Positions 9,587 through 17,645 of a DNA stretch of 64,000 bases are shown here, in pieces; position 1 is the stretch's first letter; each line of letters starts with the position of its first letter. The DNA comes from Flammeovirgaceae bacterium. Its GTDB lineage: Bacteria > Bacteroidota > Bacteroidia > Cytophagales > Cyclobacteriaceae. The notes below the pieces were generated by a model that saw only the letters and a list, made by a program, of their open reading frames with translations, did not search any database and had not been told where the DNA came from. The stretch is from assembly GCA_020635915.1 (NCBI GenBank), contig JACJYU010000002.1:620001-684000 (forward strand), written 5' to 3'. Position numbers and translations under genes: made by a program.

Positions 9587-11128
9587 ATGAAGAATTTCGG
9601 CATAAAAGAAGCATTAAAAGCACTGGGCATAAAAGGAAGCAACCCCGGGGTTTCCACAGGGCAAAAGTGGCTGGCCTCACGGGGCCCGGTCCTGGAATCG
9701 TATTCACCTGCAGATGGCAAGCCCATTGGCAAAGTGAAATCCTGCGATCCAAAAACATTTGAAAAAGTGGTAGGGCAGGCACAGGCCGCATTTATGGAAT
9801 GGCGGATGGTCCCCGCCCCCAGGAGGGGCGAGATTGTGCGCCAAATCGGTGTAGCCCTCAGAAAATACAAAGAGCCCCTCGGAAAGCTGGTATCGTACGA
9901 AATGGGGAAATCCTACCAGGAGGGGCTGGGGGAAGTACAGGAGATGATCGATATCTGTGACTTTGCCGTGGGCTTGTCGCGCCAGTTAAATGGCCTGACG
10001 ATGCACTCCGAAAGGCCAAGCCACAGAATGTACGAGCAATACCATCCGCTGGGGGCAGTGGGGATCATTTCTGCCTTTAACTTTCCGGTGGCCGTGTGGT
10101 CTTGGAATGCCATGGTTGCCTGGGTATGCGGTGACACATGCATTTGGAAGCCCAGTGAAAAAACGCCTTTGTGCGGAGTGGCCTGCCAGAACATTGTCAG
10201 CGCGGTATTTCGCAAAAACCAGGTCCCCGAGGGGGTGTCGTGCCTGGTCAATGGCGACTATAAAATAGGGCAACTGATGGCGTCATCGGAAAAAATCCCC
10301 CTGGTATCGGCCACCGGCTCGATAAGAATGGGCAAGGCCGTGGCAAAGTCCGTTGCAGAGCGGCTAGGAAAGCCTTTGCTGGAACTGGGCGGGAACAACG
10401 CCATCATTATTTCGGAAAATGCAAACCTGGACATCGCCATCAGGGGGGCCTTGTTTGGTGCTGTGGGCACGGCCGGCCAGCGGTGCACTTCCACCAGGCG
10501 CCTGATCGTGCAGGACGAAGTGTATGAAGAAGTGAAGCACCGGTTGAAAAATGCCTATGAAAAATTGAAGATAGGGAACCCCTTGAACCCTGAAAACCAT
10601 GTTGGCCCGCTGATTGACAAGCAGGCGGTAAAGCTGTACCAGGCCGCCCTTAAGGAAATAAAGAAGGAAGGGGGCACATTTGTGGTGAATGGGGGCGTGC
10701 TTAAAGGCAAAGGTTATGAATCGGGGTGTTACGTGAAGCCTGCCATTGCAGAGGTAAGGAACGATTACCAAATCGTTCAGGAAGAAACGTTTGCGCCCAT
10801 CCTTTACCTCATCCGGTACAAGGATTTGAAGGAGGCCATCGGGTACCAAAACGGGGTAAAGCAAGGCTTGTCTTCCGCCATAATGACCAACAACCTACAG
10901 GAAATGGAACAGTTCCTCGCCCATTCGGGGTCCGACTGTGGGATAGCCAATGTGAATATTGGCACCTCGGGGGCCGAAATAGGAGGTGCTTTTGGTGGCG
11001 AAAAAGAAACAGGAGGTGGCCGCGAGTCCGGGTCCGATGCGTGGAAAGTGTACATGAGGAGGCAAACCAACACCATTAACTTTGGAAATGACCTTCCGCT
11101 TGCCCAGGGCATCAAATTCGATATCTGA
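9587..11128 (+). CDS. Aldehyde dehydrogenase, ALDH7 type (probable aminoadipate-semialdehyde dehydrogenase)
   Basis: 513 residues from the ATG at 9587; the upstream TTG at 9566 lies inside the predicted promoter. NAD(P)-dependent aldehyde oxidation is indicated by Glu266 in LELGGNNAI and Cys300 in GTAGQRCTSTRRL. The latter, with SAFNFPVAVWSWNAM and GGAFGGEKETGGGRESGSD, fits the ALDH7A1/AmaB (antiquitin) group rather than general ALDHs. Known ALDH7 members oxidise alpha-aminoadipate semialdehyde in lysine breakdown, but the substrate is not proven here because no other lysine-degradation gene is nearby. It appears to be a single-gene unit, followed by a response regulator with its own promoter. 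Confidence 0.92.
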   Translation: MKNFGIKEALKALGIKGSNPGVSTGQKWLASRGPVLESYSPADGKPIGKVKSCDPKTFEKVVGQAQAAFMEWRMVPAPRRGEIVRQIGVALRKYKEPLGKLVSYEMGKSYQEGLGEVQEMIDICDFAVGLSRQLNGLTMHSERPSHRMYEQYHPLGAVGIISAFNFPVAVWSWNAMVAWVCGDTCIWKPSEKTPLCGVACQNIVSAVFRKNQVPEGVSCLVNGDYKIGQLMASSEKIPLVSATGSIRMGKAVAKSVAERLGKPLLELGGNNAIIISENANLDIAIRGALFGAVGTAGQRCTSTRRLIVQDEVYEEVKHRLKNAYEKLKIGNPLNPENHVGPLIDKQAVKLYQAALKEIKKEGGTFVVNGGVLKGKGYESGCYVKPAIAEVRNDYQIVQEETFAPILYLIRYKDLKEAIGYQNGVKQGLSSAIMTNNLQEMEQFLAHSGSDCGIANVNIGTSGAEIGGAFGGEKETGGGRESGSDAWKVYMRRQTNTINFGNDLPLAQGIKFDI

Positions 11129-11133
11129 CGCTC

Positions 11134-11164
11134 TTGGAAATCATTCCCTTTAAAGTTACTTTAG
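11134..11164 (+). promoter_or_regulatory. Candidate promoter of the single-domain response regulator
   Basis: TTG at 11134-11136, 20 bases of spacing, then TACTTTAG at 11157-11164 (7 of 8 matches to TAnnTTTG). It sits 21 bases before the ATG at 11185. Confidence 0.45.
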
Positions 11165-11184
11165 TCGCCTAAATTTCCTTTACT

Positions 11185-11592
11185 ATGGCCGCCAAAAAGT
11201 ACCGCAACGTTATGCTCATTGACGACAATGAGATTGACAACCTCATCAATCAAAAGATGATCGAGGCGGCAGCCATTGCGGAAAATATTTATACGCATAC
11301 AGGAGCAAAAAGCGCCATAGAATTTTTAAGGAACATGGAGAAGCTGGCCGTTGCCAGCGAGGTGCTTCCCGATGTTATTTTTTTGGACATCGACATGCCA
11401 CTGATGGATGGCTTCCAGTTTTTGGACGAATTTGAAAAACTTTCAAGCAATACCAGGAAAGCCTGTAAGATCATCATGCTTACTTCTTCCATCAACCCCC
11501 AGGACTTCGACCGGTCCAAAAAGTACAAGAATGTATTGCTTTACCTGAACAAGCCGCTTTCCCATGAGAGCATCCTGAAAATTGATGTCTAG
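11185..11592 (+). CDS. Single-domain (CheY-like) response regulator
   Basis: 135 residues, a receiver domain only. The acidic pocket is Asp13/Asp14 (LIDDN), the phosphoacceptor is Asp68 (FLDIDMP), and the switch residues are Thr100 (MLTSS) and Lys123 (LNKP). There is no output domain, so it probably works by protein-protein contact or in a phosphorelay. The NEIDNLINQKMIE helix is typical of Cytophagales stand-alone receivers. No histidine kinase is adjacent. Its TAG overlaps tail to tail with the stop of the convergent 480-residue gene; the palindrome CTAG supplies both stops. Confidence 0.93.
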   Translation: MAAKKYRNVMLIDDNEIDNLINQKMIEAAAIAENIYTHTGAKSAIEFLRNMEKLAVASEVLPDVIFLDIDMPLMDGFQFLDEFEKLSSNTRKACKIIMLTSSINPQDFDRSKKYKNVLLYLNKPLSHESILKIDV

Positions 11593-13031
11593 GTGAGCGA
11601 AATAATATTCTTGATGAATTTTTCGTCCATCCTGATCATCGAAGTTGGCGAATAATAGGAAACCCTGGCCGCCTGGAACTTCGGGGCCAATGAGGCAATT
11701 TTTTCTTTCTTGTCCTTCTGGGACTCGCTGACCGCTATTCGCAGGATCTTTATAAAAACCAGTATGTTCTCACAAACCTGCTTCCCAAACATCCTAATCT
11801 GCCGCTGGATGCTGTTGGCCAGTTGGTTGAACAAATCAAAGTCGTTGAGCATGCAATACTGAAGGGCCAACACCGTTTTCACTTCCATTTGAACAAACGG
11901 GCACTTCTTCAGGCTCACCACGTTCAACAATTCATTGATGATCTTTGCCGCCTCCTCAAATTTTCCGGCATAATAACAGGAAAGGGCCAGGTACATGGAA
12001 TAGATGGTGTGCCGGGGCACATCAAGCGGGTCAGGCTCGTAATCAATAAACAGGCTTTTGTTCTCCTCATACAGCTCCTTCTCTTTGCCCAGCCGCAAGC
12101 TCCGCTCCATTTTCGTAATCAATACCTGAACGGAAAACGTATAATTTGGATAGTTGACCAATAAGTTGGTAATGGCATCGTTGACCTCCTCAAAATATTT
12201 TTCTGCTTCTTTGTACACCCGGTAATGGCTGTAATATTCCAGTTTAAGGAATTCAAAGACAAGGTTGAGGTGAAAATACAGTGGGTCCAATTTATAGTTG
12301 TCAAAAATTTTCTGAACGTTGCCCAAAATATCCTCTATCGACTCGCCCTCCAATGAATCGTCAGGCTCCACGAACAGCCGGTGGTGGATAAGCATGCAAC
12401 TCTGGTACACATACAGGCGGTGCGACTCGTACAAATGCGCTACGTTTTGCATCTCCTTCATAAGGAGGATAAGCCCCATTTTTTCATTTTCGTCTGCCGA
12501 CAGCAAATAGCTTCCGTACTTTTTGAAGTATTCGGCCAGCAGGTCTTCGGCTTTGTCCACGGCCAGCATATAGGCCACGTGCCGGTTGTAAAGTTGCGAG
12601 TAGGTAAAATAGTCGGGGCTATTGATATTGATTTTTTTCAGGGACTTATAAACTATGGTAAGCTCATTGGCCAGGTCGTAGTCGATAAGCTCTTTCTCCA
12701 ATTTATTGAGCGTGGCCACGGATATGGTCCTTTTTTTGGTGAACAACACCTCGTTGAGGTTGGCCACCTTTCTCAAAATATCGGTGCGGGGGCTTTCCAT
12801 TTGCTCCAGCAGGTGCTCCTCTATTTTTTGGTTGAGCCGTGAACGGAGCGTGTAGTAGGCGTTGGCAGTTACCCCCAGCTCCGCCATTATTTTGCCATCC
12901 GACAGCTTCCTTTCCCGAAATGCCTTGAGCAGGTAGGCGGATTTCTCCGCATTGTTTTCTATCAGGGAATCATGAATGGACTGAAAATCCTTTTCGGACA
13001 GTTGTTTAACAATATTCTTGAGTTTCGCCAT
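11589..13031 (-). CDS. Conserved helical protein of unknown function (TPR-like)
   Basis: 480 residues and not recognised as a named family. It is almost wholly alpha-helical with no signal peptide or membrane segment, so it is probably cytoplasmic. The N-terminal 80 residues (IVKQLSEKDFQSIHDSLIEN, then GKIMAELGVTANAYYTLRSR) resemble a small helix-turn-helix-like helical bundle. The rest has spaced aromatic/leucine helices, with KFEEAAKIINELLNVVSL looking like a TPR or SNAP-type repeat. It converges on the receiver gene with a 4-base overlap and diverges from the peptidase at 13232. A role as a TPR-type scaffold or regulator is only a guess. Confidence 0.75.
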   Translation of the reverse strand: MAKLKNIVKQLSEKDFQSIHDSLIENNAEKSAYLLKAFRERKLSDGKIMAELGVTANAYYTLRSRLNQKIEEHLLEQMESPRTDILRKVANLNEVLFTKKRTISVATLNKLEKELIDYDLANELTIVYKSLKKININSPDYFTYSQLYNRHVAYMLAVDKAEDLLAEYFKKYGSYLLSADENEKMGLILLMKEMQNVAHLYESHRLYVYQSCMLIHHRLFVEPDDSLEGESIEDILGNVQKIFDNYKLDPLYFHLNLVFEFLKLEYYSHYRVYKEAEKYFEEVNDAITNLLVNYPNYTFSVQVLITKMERSLRLGKEKELYEENKSLFIDYEPDPLDVPRHTIYSMYLALSCYYAGKFEEAAKIINELLNVVSLKKCPFVQMEVKTVLALQYCMLNDFDLFNQLANSIQRQIRMFGKQVCENILVFIKILRIAVSESQKDKKEKIASLAPKFQAARVSYYSPTSMIRMDEKFIKNIISLT

Positions 13032-13231
13032 TGTCGGGGTATAATATAGCCCGAAAAGTTACAAAAAATAATGTTTTGGCCACAATCCTTGCATGGAATG
13101 GCCTGGCGAAGGGCACAACATTTTCAAGGGAACCTTCAATCCAAGCCGCCAATACTCTAAATTGGGCAACCAAAGAAGAAGGCCGGGCATGCCCGGTCTT
13201 GACATCCAACACCCAAACTGCAAGTGCCACC

Positions 13232-15418
13232 ATGCGTGATTCAAATTTACCTACTAAGCCCCTCCTCTTCCTTGTTTGCTTGATTATTGGATACCATCCC
13301 GGGCTCTCACAGGGCAAAACCACCTGGGCCCCGGATGGGAATTCATACTTTAAAGTTGAGAACAATGAATTGGTCCAATACGCCCTTCCATCACTTGGGA
13401 AATCCGTGGTGGCAAGCCAGGCCGATTTGGTGCCCAAAGGCCAGCACGAAAGCCTTGCCATAAAAGGCTTTTCCCTTTCGAAGGATGGAAGCAAAGTGCT
13501 GGTATATACCAACTCCAAAAAGGTGTGGCGCCAGGAAACACGCGGTGACTATTGGCTGCTCGACAAGGAAACGGGCAATTTGAAAAAACTGGGCGTCCCG
13601 TTCCCGCCATCAACGCTAATGTTTGCCAAACTATCGCCCAAGGGGGGGCTGGCCGCGTATGTCTCGGGGAACAACCTTTATACCGAAGACCTGTCAACGG
13701 GAAAAATAACCGCACTCACAAATGACGGCACGCGAAAATTAATCAACGGTACGTTTGATTGGGCCTACGAAGAAGAGTTTGGTTGCCGTGATGGTTTTCA
13801 GTGGAGCGAAGATGGGGAACGAATTGCCTTCTGGCAGGTGGATGCCACCAAGATCCCCGATTACAATATGATCGACCTGGTGGATTCCGTGTATTCCCAA
13901 ATCAAGCCTGTTGAATACCCCACCGCTGGGCAAGACCCTTCCCCCGCAAAAATTGGTGTCGTGGAAGTCCGCACCGGCAAAACCACCTGGATGGATTTAC
14001 CTGGCGACCCGCGGCAACACTATGTGCCGGTGATGGCCTGGGTTTCGTCCGGCCAAATTATTGTGCAACAACTTAACCGCAAACAAAATGAAAGCCAGCT
14101 CTTCCTCTGCGAGGTGGCCAGCGGCCTTTCAAAAAGGTTCTACTCCGAAAAGGACAATGCCTGGGTAAGCATCTACAGCCATGACTTTCATTTTATAACC
14201 GGTCAAAAAGACTTTTTGTGGACAAGCGAAAAAGATGGGTGGCGGCACTTGTACCGGGTATCCCTTTCCGGGGAAGAAAAGTTACTTACCCCCGGCAACT
14301 ATGACGCCATAAGCGTGGCACAAGTGGACACTCAAAACCAAGTGGTGTATTTCCTTGCCTCCCCTGAAAACGCAACGCAGCAATATTTGTATAAAATAAA
14401 ATTGGATGGAAAGGGAAAGCTGGAAATGGTTTCGCCAGTAAACCAAAAGGGCACCCATTCTTATTCCCTCTCGCCCCAGGCAAAATTTGCGGAACATACT
14501 TTTTCCAATACCCACACCAAGCCCATTACAGAACTTATTGCCCTTCCGGGCCACCGGCCACTTGACAAAAACCTTAGTGTGGACGCACAAATGATGGATG
14601 CCCAAGTAAAAACCAATGTCTCCTTTTTTACAATCAAAACCGAAGACAACGTGGAAATGGACGGATGGATGGTCAAACCAAACGGCTTCGACCCGGGCAA
14701 GAAATACCCGGTAGTCTTTTTTGTTTATAGCGAACCGGCCAGCGCCACGGTACGCGATGCCTTTGGCACCGGCATCAACCGCTTGTACCGGGGCAATATG
14801 GCCGAAGACGGGTATATCTACATTTCCGTTGACAACCGGGGGACACCGGCACCAAAAGGAAGGGAGTGGAGGAAATCCATTTACCGGAAAATTGGCGTCC
14901 TGAACATCGAAGACCAGGCGAAAGCCGCCAGGGAAATACTAAAATGGAAATTTATGGACACAGCACGTGTGGCGGTATGGGGATGGAGTGGTGGCGGGTC
15001 CGCCACGTTGAATTTGTTGTTCCAACATCCGGAAATTTACAAAACAGGCATAGCCATAGCGGCCGTGGCCAACCAACTGACCTATGACAATATCTATCAG
15101 GAGAGGTACATGGGGCTGCCACAGGAAAACAGGGAGGATTTTATTAAAGGTTCGCCCATCACGCATGCAAAGGGCCTCAAAGGCAACCTGTTGTACATCC
15201 ATGGGACAGGCGATGACAACGTGCATTACAATAATGCGGAAATGCTGGTCAACGAACTTGTTAAGTACAATAAACAATTTCAATTTATGGCCTACCCCAA
15301 CCGCACCCACAGCATTTCCGAGGGCGAGGGCACGTTTGAGCACCTCTCCACGCTATACACTACATATTTGAGACAGCATTGCCCACCAGGAGGGAAGAGC
15401 GCGGCACAACAGGATTAG
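13232..15418 (+). CDS. DPP IV-type serine peptidase (S9B), secreted
   Basis: 728 residues from the ATG at 13232, which gives a signal peptide (LLFLVCLIIGYHPGLSQ); the frame opens much earlier (13031), but the extra 67 residues are unlike the family and precede that signal. The N-terminal beta-propeller (DPPIV_N, roughly residues 60-430, with the EE glutamate motif DWAYEEEFG) is followed by an alpha/beta hydrolase domain with Ser586 in GWSGGGSA, Asp in GTGDDNVH (near residue 662) and His693 in NRTHSI. It cleaves X-Pro or X-Ala dipeptides from peptide N-termini in the periplasm. A second member of the family lies at 29.4-31.5 kb. Confidence 0.93.
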   Translation: MRDSNLPTKPLLFLVCLIIGYHPGLSQGKTTWAPDGNSYFKVENNELVQYALPSLGKSVVASQADLVPKGQHESLAIKGFSLSKDGSKVLVYTNSKKVWRQETRGDYWLLDKETGNLKKLGVPFPPSTLMFAKLSPKGGLAAYVSGNNLYTEDLSTGKITALTNDGTRKLINGTFDWAYEEEFGCRDGFQWSEDGERIAFWQVDATKIPDYNMIDLVDSVYSQIKPVEYPTAGQDPSPAKIGVVEVRTGKTTWMDLPGDPRQHYVPVMAWVSSGQIIVQQLNRKQNESQLFLCEVASGLSKRFYSEKDNAWVSIYSHDFHFITGQKDFLWTSEKDGWRHLYRVSLSGEEKLLTPGNYDAISVAQVDTQNQVVYFLASPENATQQYLYKIKLDGKGKLEMVSPVNQKGTHSYSLSPQAKFAEHTFSNTHTKPITELIALPGHRPLDKNLSVDAQMMDAQVKTNVSFFTIKTEDNVEMDGWMVKPNGFDPGKKYPVVFFVYSEPASATVRDAFGTGINRLYRGNMAEDGYIYISVDNRGTPAPKGREWRKSIYRKIGVLNIEDQAKAAREILKWKFMDTARVAVWGWSGGGSATLNLLFQHPEIYKTGIAIAAVANQLTYDNIYQERYMGLPQENREDFIKGSPITHAKGLKGNLLYIHGTGDDNVHYNNAEMLVNELVKYNKQFQFMAYPNRTHSISEGEGTFEHLSTLYTTYLRQHCPPGGKSAAQQD

Positions 15419-15469
15419 GTTGGGTCCCTGATTTAACCGGAATGGCAAGCCCCCTTAAAAGAAAACCAG

Positions 15470-15546
<77 letters not shown>

Positions 15547-15599
15547 TAAAACCCCTGCCCAACGGACATCCCCGGGGCGTGGCCTTTCCATTCAAAGTG

Positions 15600-15630
15600 C
15601 AAATATATTTTAATTTACCAACCCTGCAAA
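15600..15630 (-). promoter_or_regulatory. Bacteroidota sigma-A promoter of tRNA-Ala
   Basis: Read on the minus strand: TTTG (15630-15627), exactly 19 bases, then TATATTTG (15607-15600). This is a full match to the TTTG-N19-TAnnTTTG consensus, with the expected start about 50 bases before the tRNA 5' end. Confidence 0.85.
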
Positions 15631-15645
15631 CCGGTTTTGCCAACT

Positions 15646-16368
15646 TCAGGTTCCGCCCAACAGGTGGCTATTGTCCACCCACTCCTTAAAGTTTTTTTTG
15701 TAAGAGTCGCTGACCGGCAAGCGCACCGCCCCCACCTGCACCTCGTTTTTGTGGATGGCACTAATGGCGTTCAGCGCGATAATATAGGAGTTGTGGATAC
15801 GCATGAATTGTGCCTGTGGAAGTTGTTCTTCCAGCACCTTTAGTCTTTGAAGGCTTACGATCTTTTGTTGCCTGGTGTGGATGGTCACGTAATCCTTTAA
15901 CCCTTCCACGTAAAGTATGTCCTCCAAATTTACTTTTACCAACCGGGGGCCGTCTTTTACAAATACAAACGAAGGCGTTTTTTGACCGGGTTCGCCTGCC
16001 CCCTCATGGCTTGACATCCGCTGGGTCACCTTTTCCAGGGCTTTTAAAAACCGTTCAAACGTGATCGGCTTGAGCAGGTAATCCACCACGTCCAGTTCAT
16101 AACTCTCCAGGGCATATTCGGAGTAGGCCGTGGTAAGGACAACCATGGGTTTTCGCTGAAGGGCCTTGAGCATATTGATCCCGGTGAGCTCGGGCATTTG
16201 AATGTCAAGCAACACCAGGTCCACGGGGTTTTCCCTCAGTATTTCCATAGCGGCAATGGCATTACCTGCCGTGCCCACCAGGTTGAGGTATGGGATTTTT
16301 TTTACGTAATCGCTCAGGAGGTTACGCGCCAACGGTTCATCGTCAACAATCAGGCAATGTATTGTCAA
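15646..16368 (-). CDS. LytTR-family response regulator
   Basis: 240 residues. The receiver domain (about 1-120) has Asp9/Asp10, phosphoacceptor Asp55 (LLDIQMP), and TTAYSEYALESYELDVVDYL with the LLKP lysine. The LytTR DNA-binding domain spans roughly residues 135-240 (RLVKVNLEDILYVEGLKDYV, FMRIHNSYIIALNAISAI). It starts with TTG at 16368-16366 inside TTGA shared with the kinase stop, so it is translationally coupled to the kinase; no ATG or GTG fits better. The pair is divergent from an outer membrane protein gene whose upstream region carries a LytTR-like direct repeat, which suggests the regulon target. Confidence 0.93.
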   Translation of the reverse strand: MTIHCLIVDDEPLARNLLSDYVKKIPYLNLVGTAGNAIAAMEILRENPVDLVLLDIQMPELTGINMLKALQRKPMVVLTTAYSEYALESYELDVVDYLLKPITFERFLKALEKVTQRMSSHEGAGEPGQKTPSFVFVKDGPRLVKVNLEDILYVEGLKDYVTIHTRQQKIVSLQRLKVLEEQLPQAQFMRIHNSYIIALNAISAIHKNEVQVGAVRLPVSDSYKKNFKEWVDNSHLLGGT

Positions 16369-17402
16369 ATCAGGTTAAGTTTCAATTGGACCATATACCT
16401 GTCATCCAAATCCTTTATCAGAAGCTCGTGGTCTTCGGGGTAGCTCAGTTCAAGCCTTCTCCTGATGTTGGCCAGGCCAATCCCGGATTTGCCCTCCCCT
16501 TTTCGATCCGTCACTTTACTGTTCTCCACGGTATACACACATTTTTGTCCGTCCACCTCTATCATCACTTTTACCCAACAGTCGCCCCTGGAGTTGCTCA
16601 CCCCGTGCTTAAATGCGTTTTCAAGAAAAGCAATAAAGATCAATGGTGCAATTTTGCAACCTTCAAGGTTGCCTTTTACTTCAAATTCAATGGGGATTTC
16701 GTTGTTCAGCCTCAGCCTTTCCAGCGCCACATAGTTTTTCATGTACTCCACCTCCTTGGCCAACAGCACTTTTGGATGGTTGGAGTCATATATCATGTAC
16801 CGCATCATCTTGGAAAGTTTGTCTATCACCTCCGTGGTATTGTCCGACTTGGAGTACGCCAGGTAATAAAGGTTATTGAGCGTGTTGAAAAGGAAATGAG
16901 GGTTGATTTGGGCCTTTAGGAAATTGAGCTCTGCGATCAGTTTTTCGTGCTCGACCTCCTTGCGCCTGGCATCCAGCTCAAACCAATCCTGTGCAAAGCG
17001 GAGCATCGCCACAAAAATGACTATGAACAAATTGCTGGCCACCACCTGCACGACAAACCTCGGGCTGCCCATATAATGGGCCTTGTACCCAAATGCCTCC
17101 ATCAGGTGTTGGTTGAGCCACAAGCGGAGGGCAATCACCACCGAAAAATAGAAAACAAACCTGGCCAGGTAGCCCAGCACCTTTTTCCGGGCCAGTAGGC
17201 GTGGCAGCAGGTAAAAGTAATTGATGTATGAAATGAGGGCGGCAAAAAAAACCTGGGTAAAGGCCGTGATGAACACCCTGGCCCAGTCCGTTTCCTCCCC
17301 ACGTTGGTAGAGGCTGACCTGGTACAAAAAGAAGGAAAGGTAAACGCCCCAGAAAGAGAGGTGCAACAGCATCACCCGGTTTCGGCTCGCCCTAAGTGTC
17401 AT
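16365..17402 (-). CDS. LytS/YpdA-type membrane sensor histidine kinase
   Basis: 345 residues from the ATG at 17402 (MTLRASRNRVMLLHLSFW). The frame continues to 17567, but the extra residues are basic, unlike the family, and would cross the intergenic control region. Four hydrophobic segments (about 12-28, 43-63, 76-95, 117-135) form the membrane input part. A short coiled coil leads into the His_kinase (PF06580) domain with phosphoacceptor His169 in INPHFLFNTLNNLYYL. The C-terminal ATPase has NAFKHGVSN (N box) and GKSGIGLANIRRRL (G box). It should phosphorylate the LytTR regulator at Asp55. The input ligand is unknown; there is no periplasmic domain. Confidence 0.92.
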   Translation of the reverse strand: MTLRASRNRVMLLHLSFWGVYLSFFLYQVSLYQRGEETDWARVFITAFTQVFFAALISYINYFYLLPRLLARKKVLGYLARFVFYFSVVIALRLWLNQHLMEAFGYKAHYMGSPRFVVQVVASNLFIVIFVAMLRFAQDWFELDARRKEVEHEKLIAELNFLKAQINPHFLFNTLNNLYYLAYSKSDNTTEVIDKLSKMMRYMIYDSNHPKVLLAKEVEYMKNYVALERLRLNNEIPIEFEVKGNLEGCKIAPLIFIAFLENAFKHGVSNSRGDCWVKVMIEVDGQKCVYTVENSKVTDRKGEGKSGIGLANIRRRLELSYPEDHELLIKDLDDRYMVQLKLNLI

Positions 17403-17422
17403 TTGGTTGTGTTTTGAAACTT

Positions 17423-17430
17423 CAAAGGTA
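17423..17430 (-). promoter_or_regulatory. Candidate -7 box of the kinase-regulator operon
   Basis: The minus strand reads TACCTTTG, an exact TAnnTTTG, about 20 bases before the kinase ATG. No well-spaced TTTG was found, so the -33 element is weak or absent. Confidence 0.45.
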
Positions 17431-17543
17431 ACGATGCGCCAATATAGTAAGGGTGCAAACCAGGGCCATTTCTGCCCATGTGCGCCCGGCTTCGACCTCC
17501 TCCCCTTTTTATGGGACAGTTGCCATTTTGAGCACAAATAGGC

Positions 17544-17575
17544 CAATTGTCTAAGAAAATGGCACAATTGTCTAA
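17544..17575 (+). promoter_or_regulatory. Predicted LytTR operator: two CAATTGTCTAA repeats, 21 bp apart
   Basis: Identical 11-mers CAATTGTCTAA lie at 17544-17554 and 17565-17575, a period of exactly 21 bp (two helical turns). This is the arrangement bound by LytTR dimers such as AgrA, ComE and AlgR-type proteins. A one-mismatch inverted copy of the core (GACAGTTG) lies at 17515-17522. The second repeat sits at the -33 position relative to the -7 box at 17597, which fits an activator-dependent promoter for the outer membrane protein. The binding protein is inferred to be the LytTR regulator encoded next door. Confidence 0.65.
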
Positions 17576-17596
17576 TAGTGTGATGAATGGCCCAAC

Positions 17597-17604
17597 TATT
17601 TTTG
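17597..17604 (+). promoter_or_regulatory. -7 box of the outer membrane protein gene
   Basis: TATTTTTG is an exact TAnnTTTG match. There is no TTTG at the proper -33 distance; instead the LytTR repeat ends 21 bases upstream. The predicted start lies about 35 bases before the ATG at 17646. Confidence 0.55.
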
Positions 17605-17645
17605 ACATTTGCGGTTTATTATCCTGTGCGAAACAAAGCTTAACA

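Noticed and set aside
13031..13231. Upstream extension of the DPP IV-type gene at 13.0 kb
   Set aside because: The 67 extra residues precede a good signal peptide and have no family resemblance.
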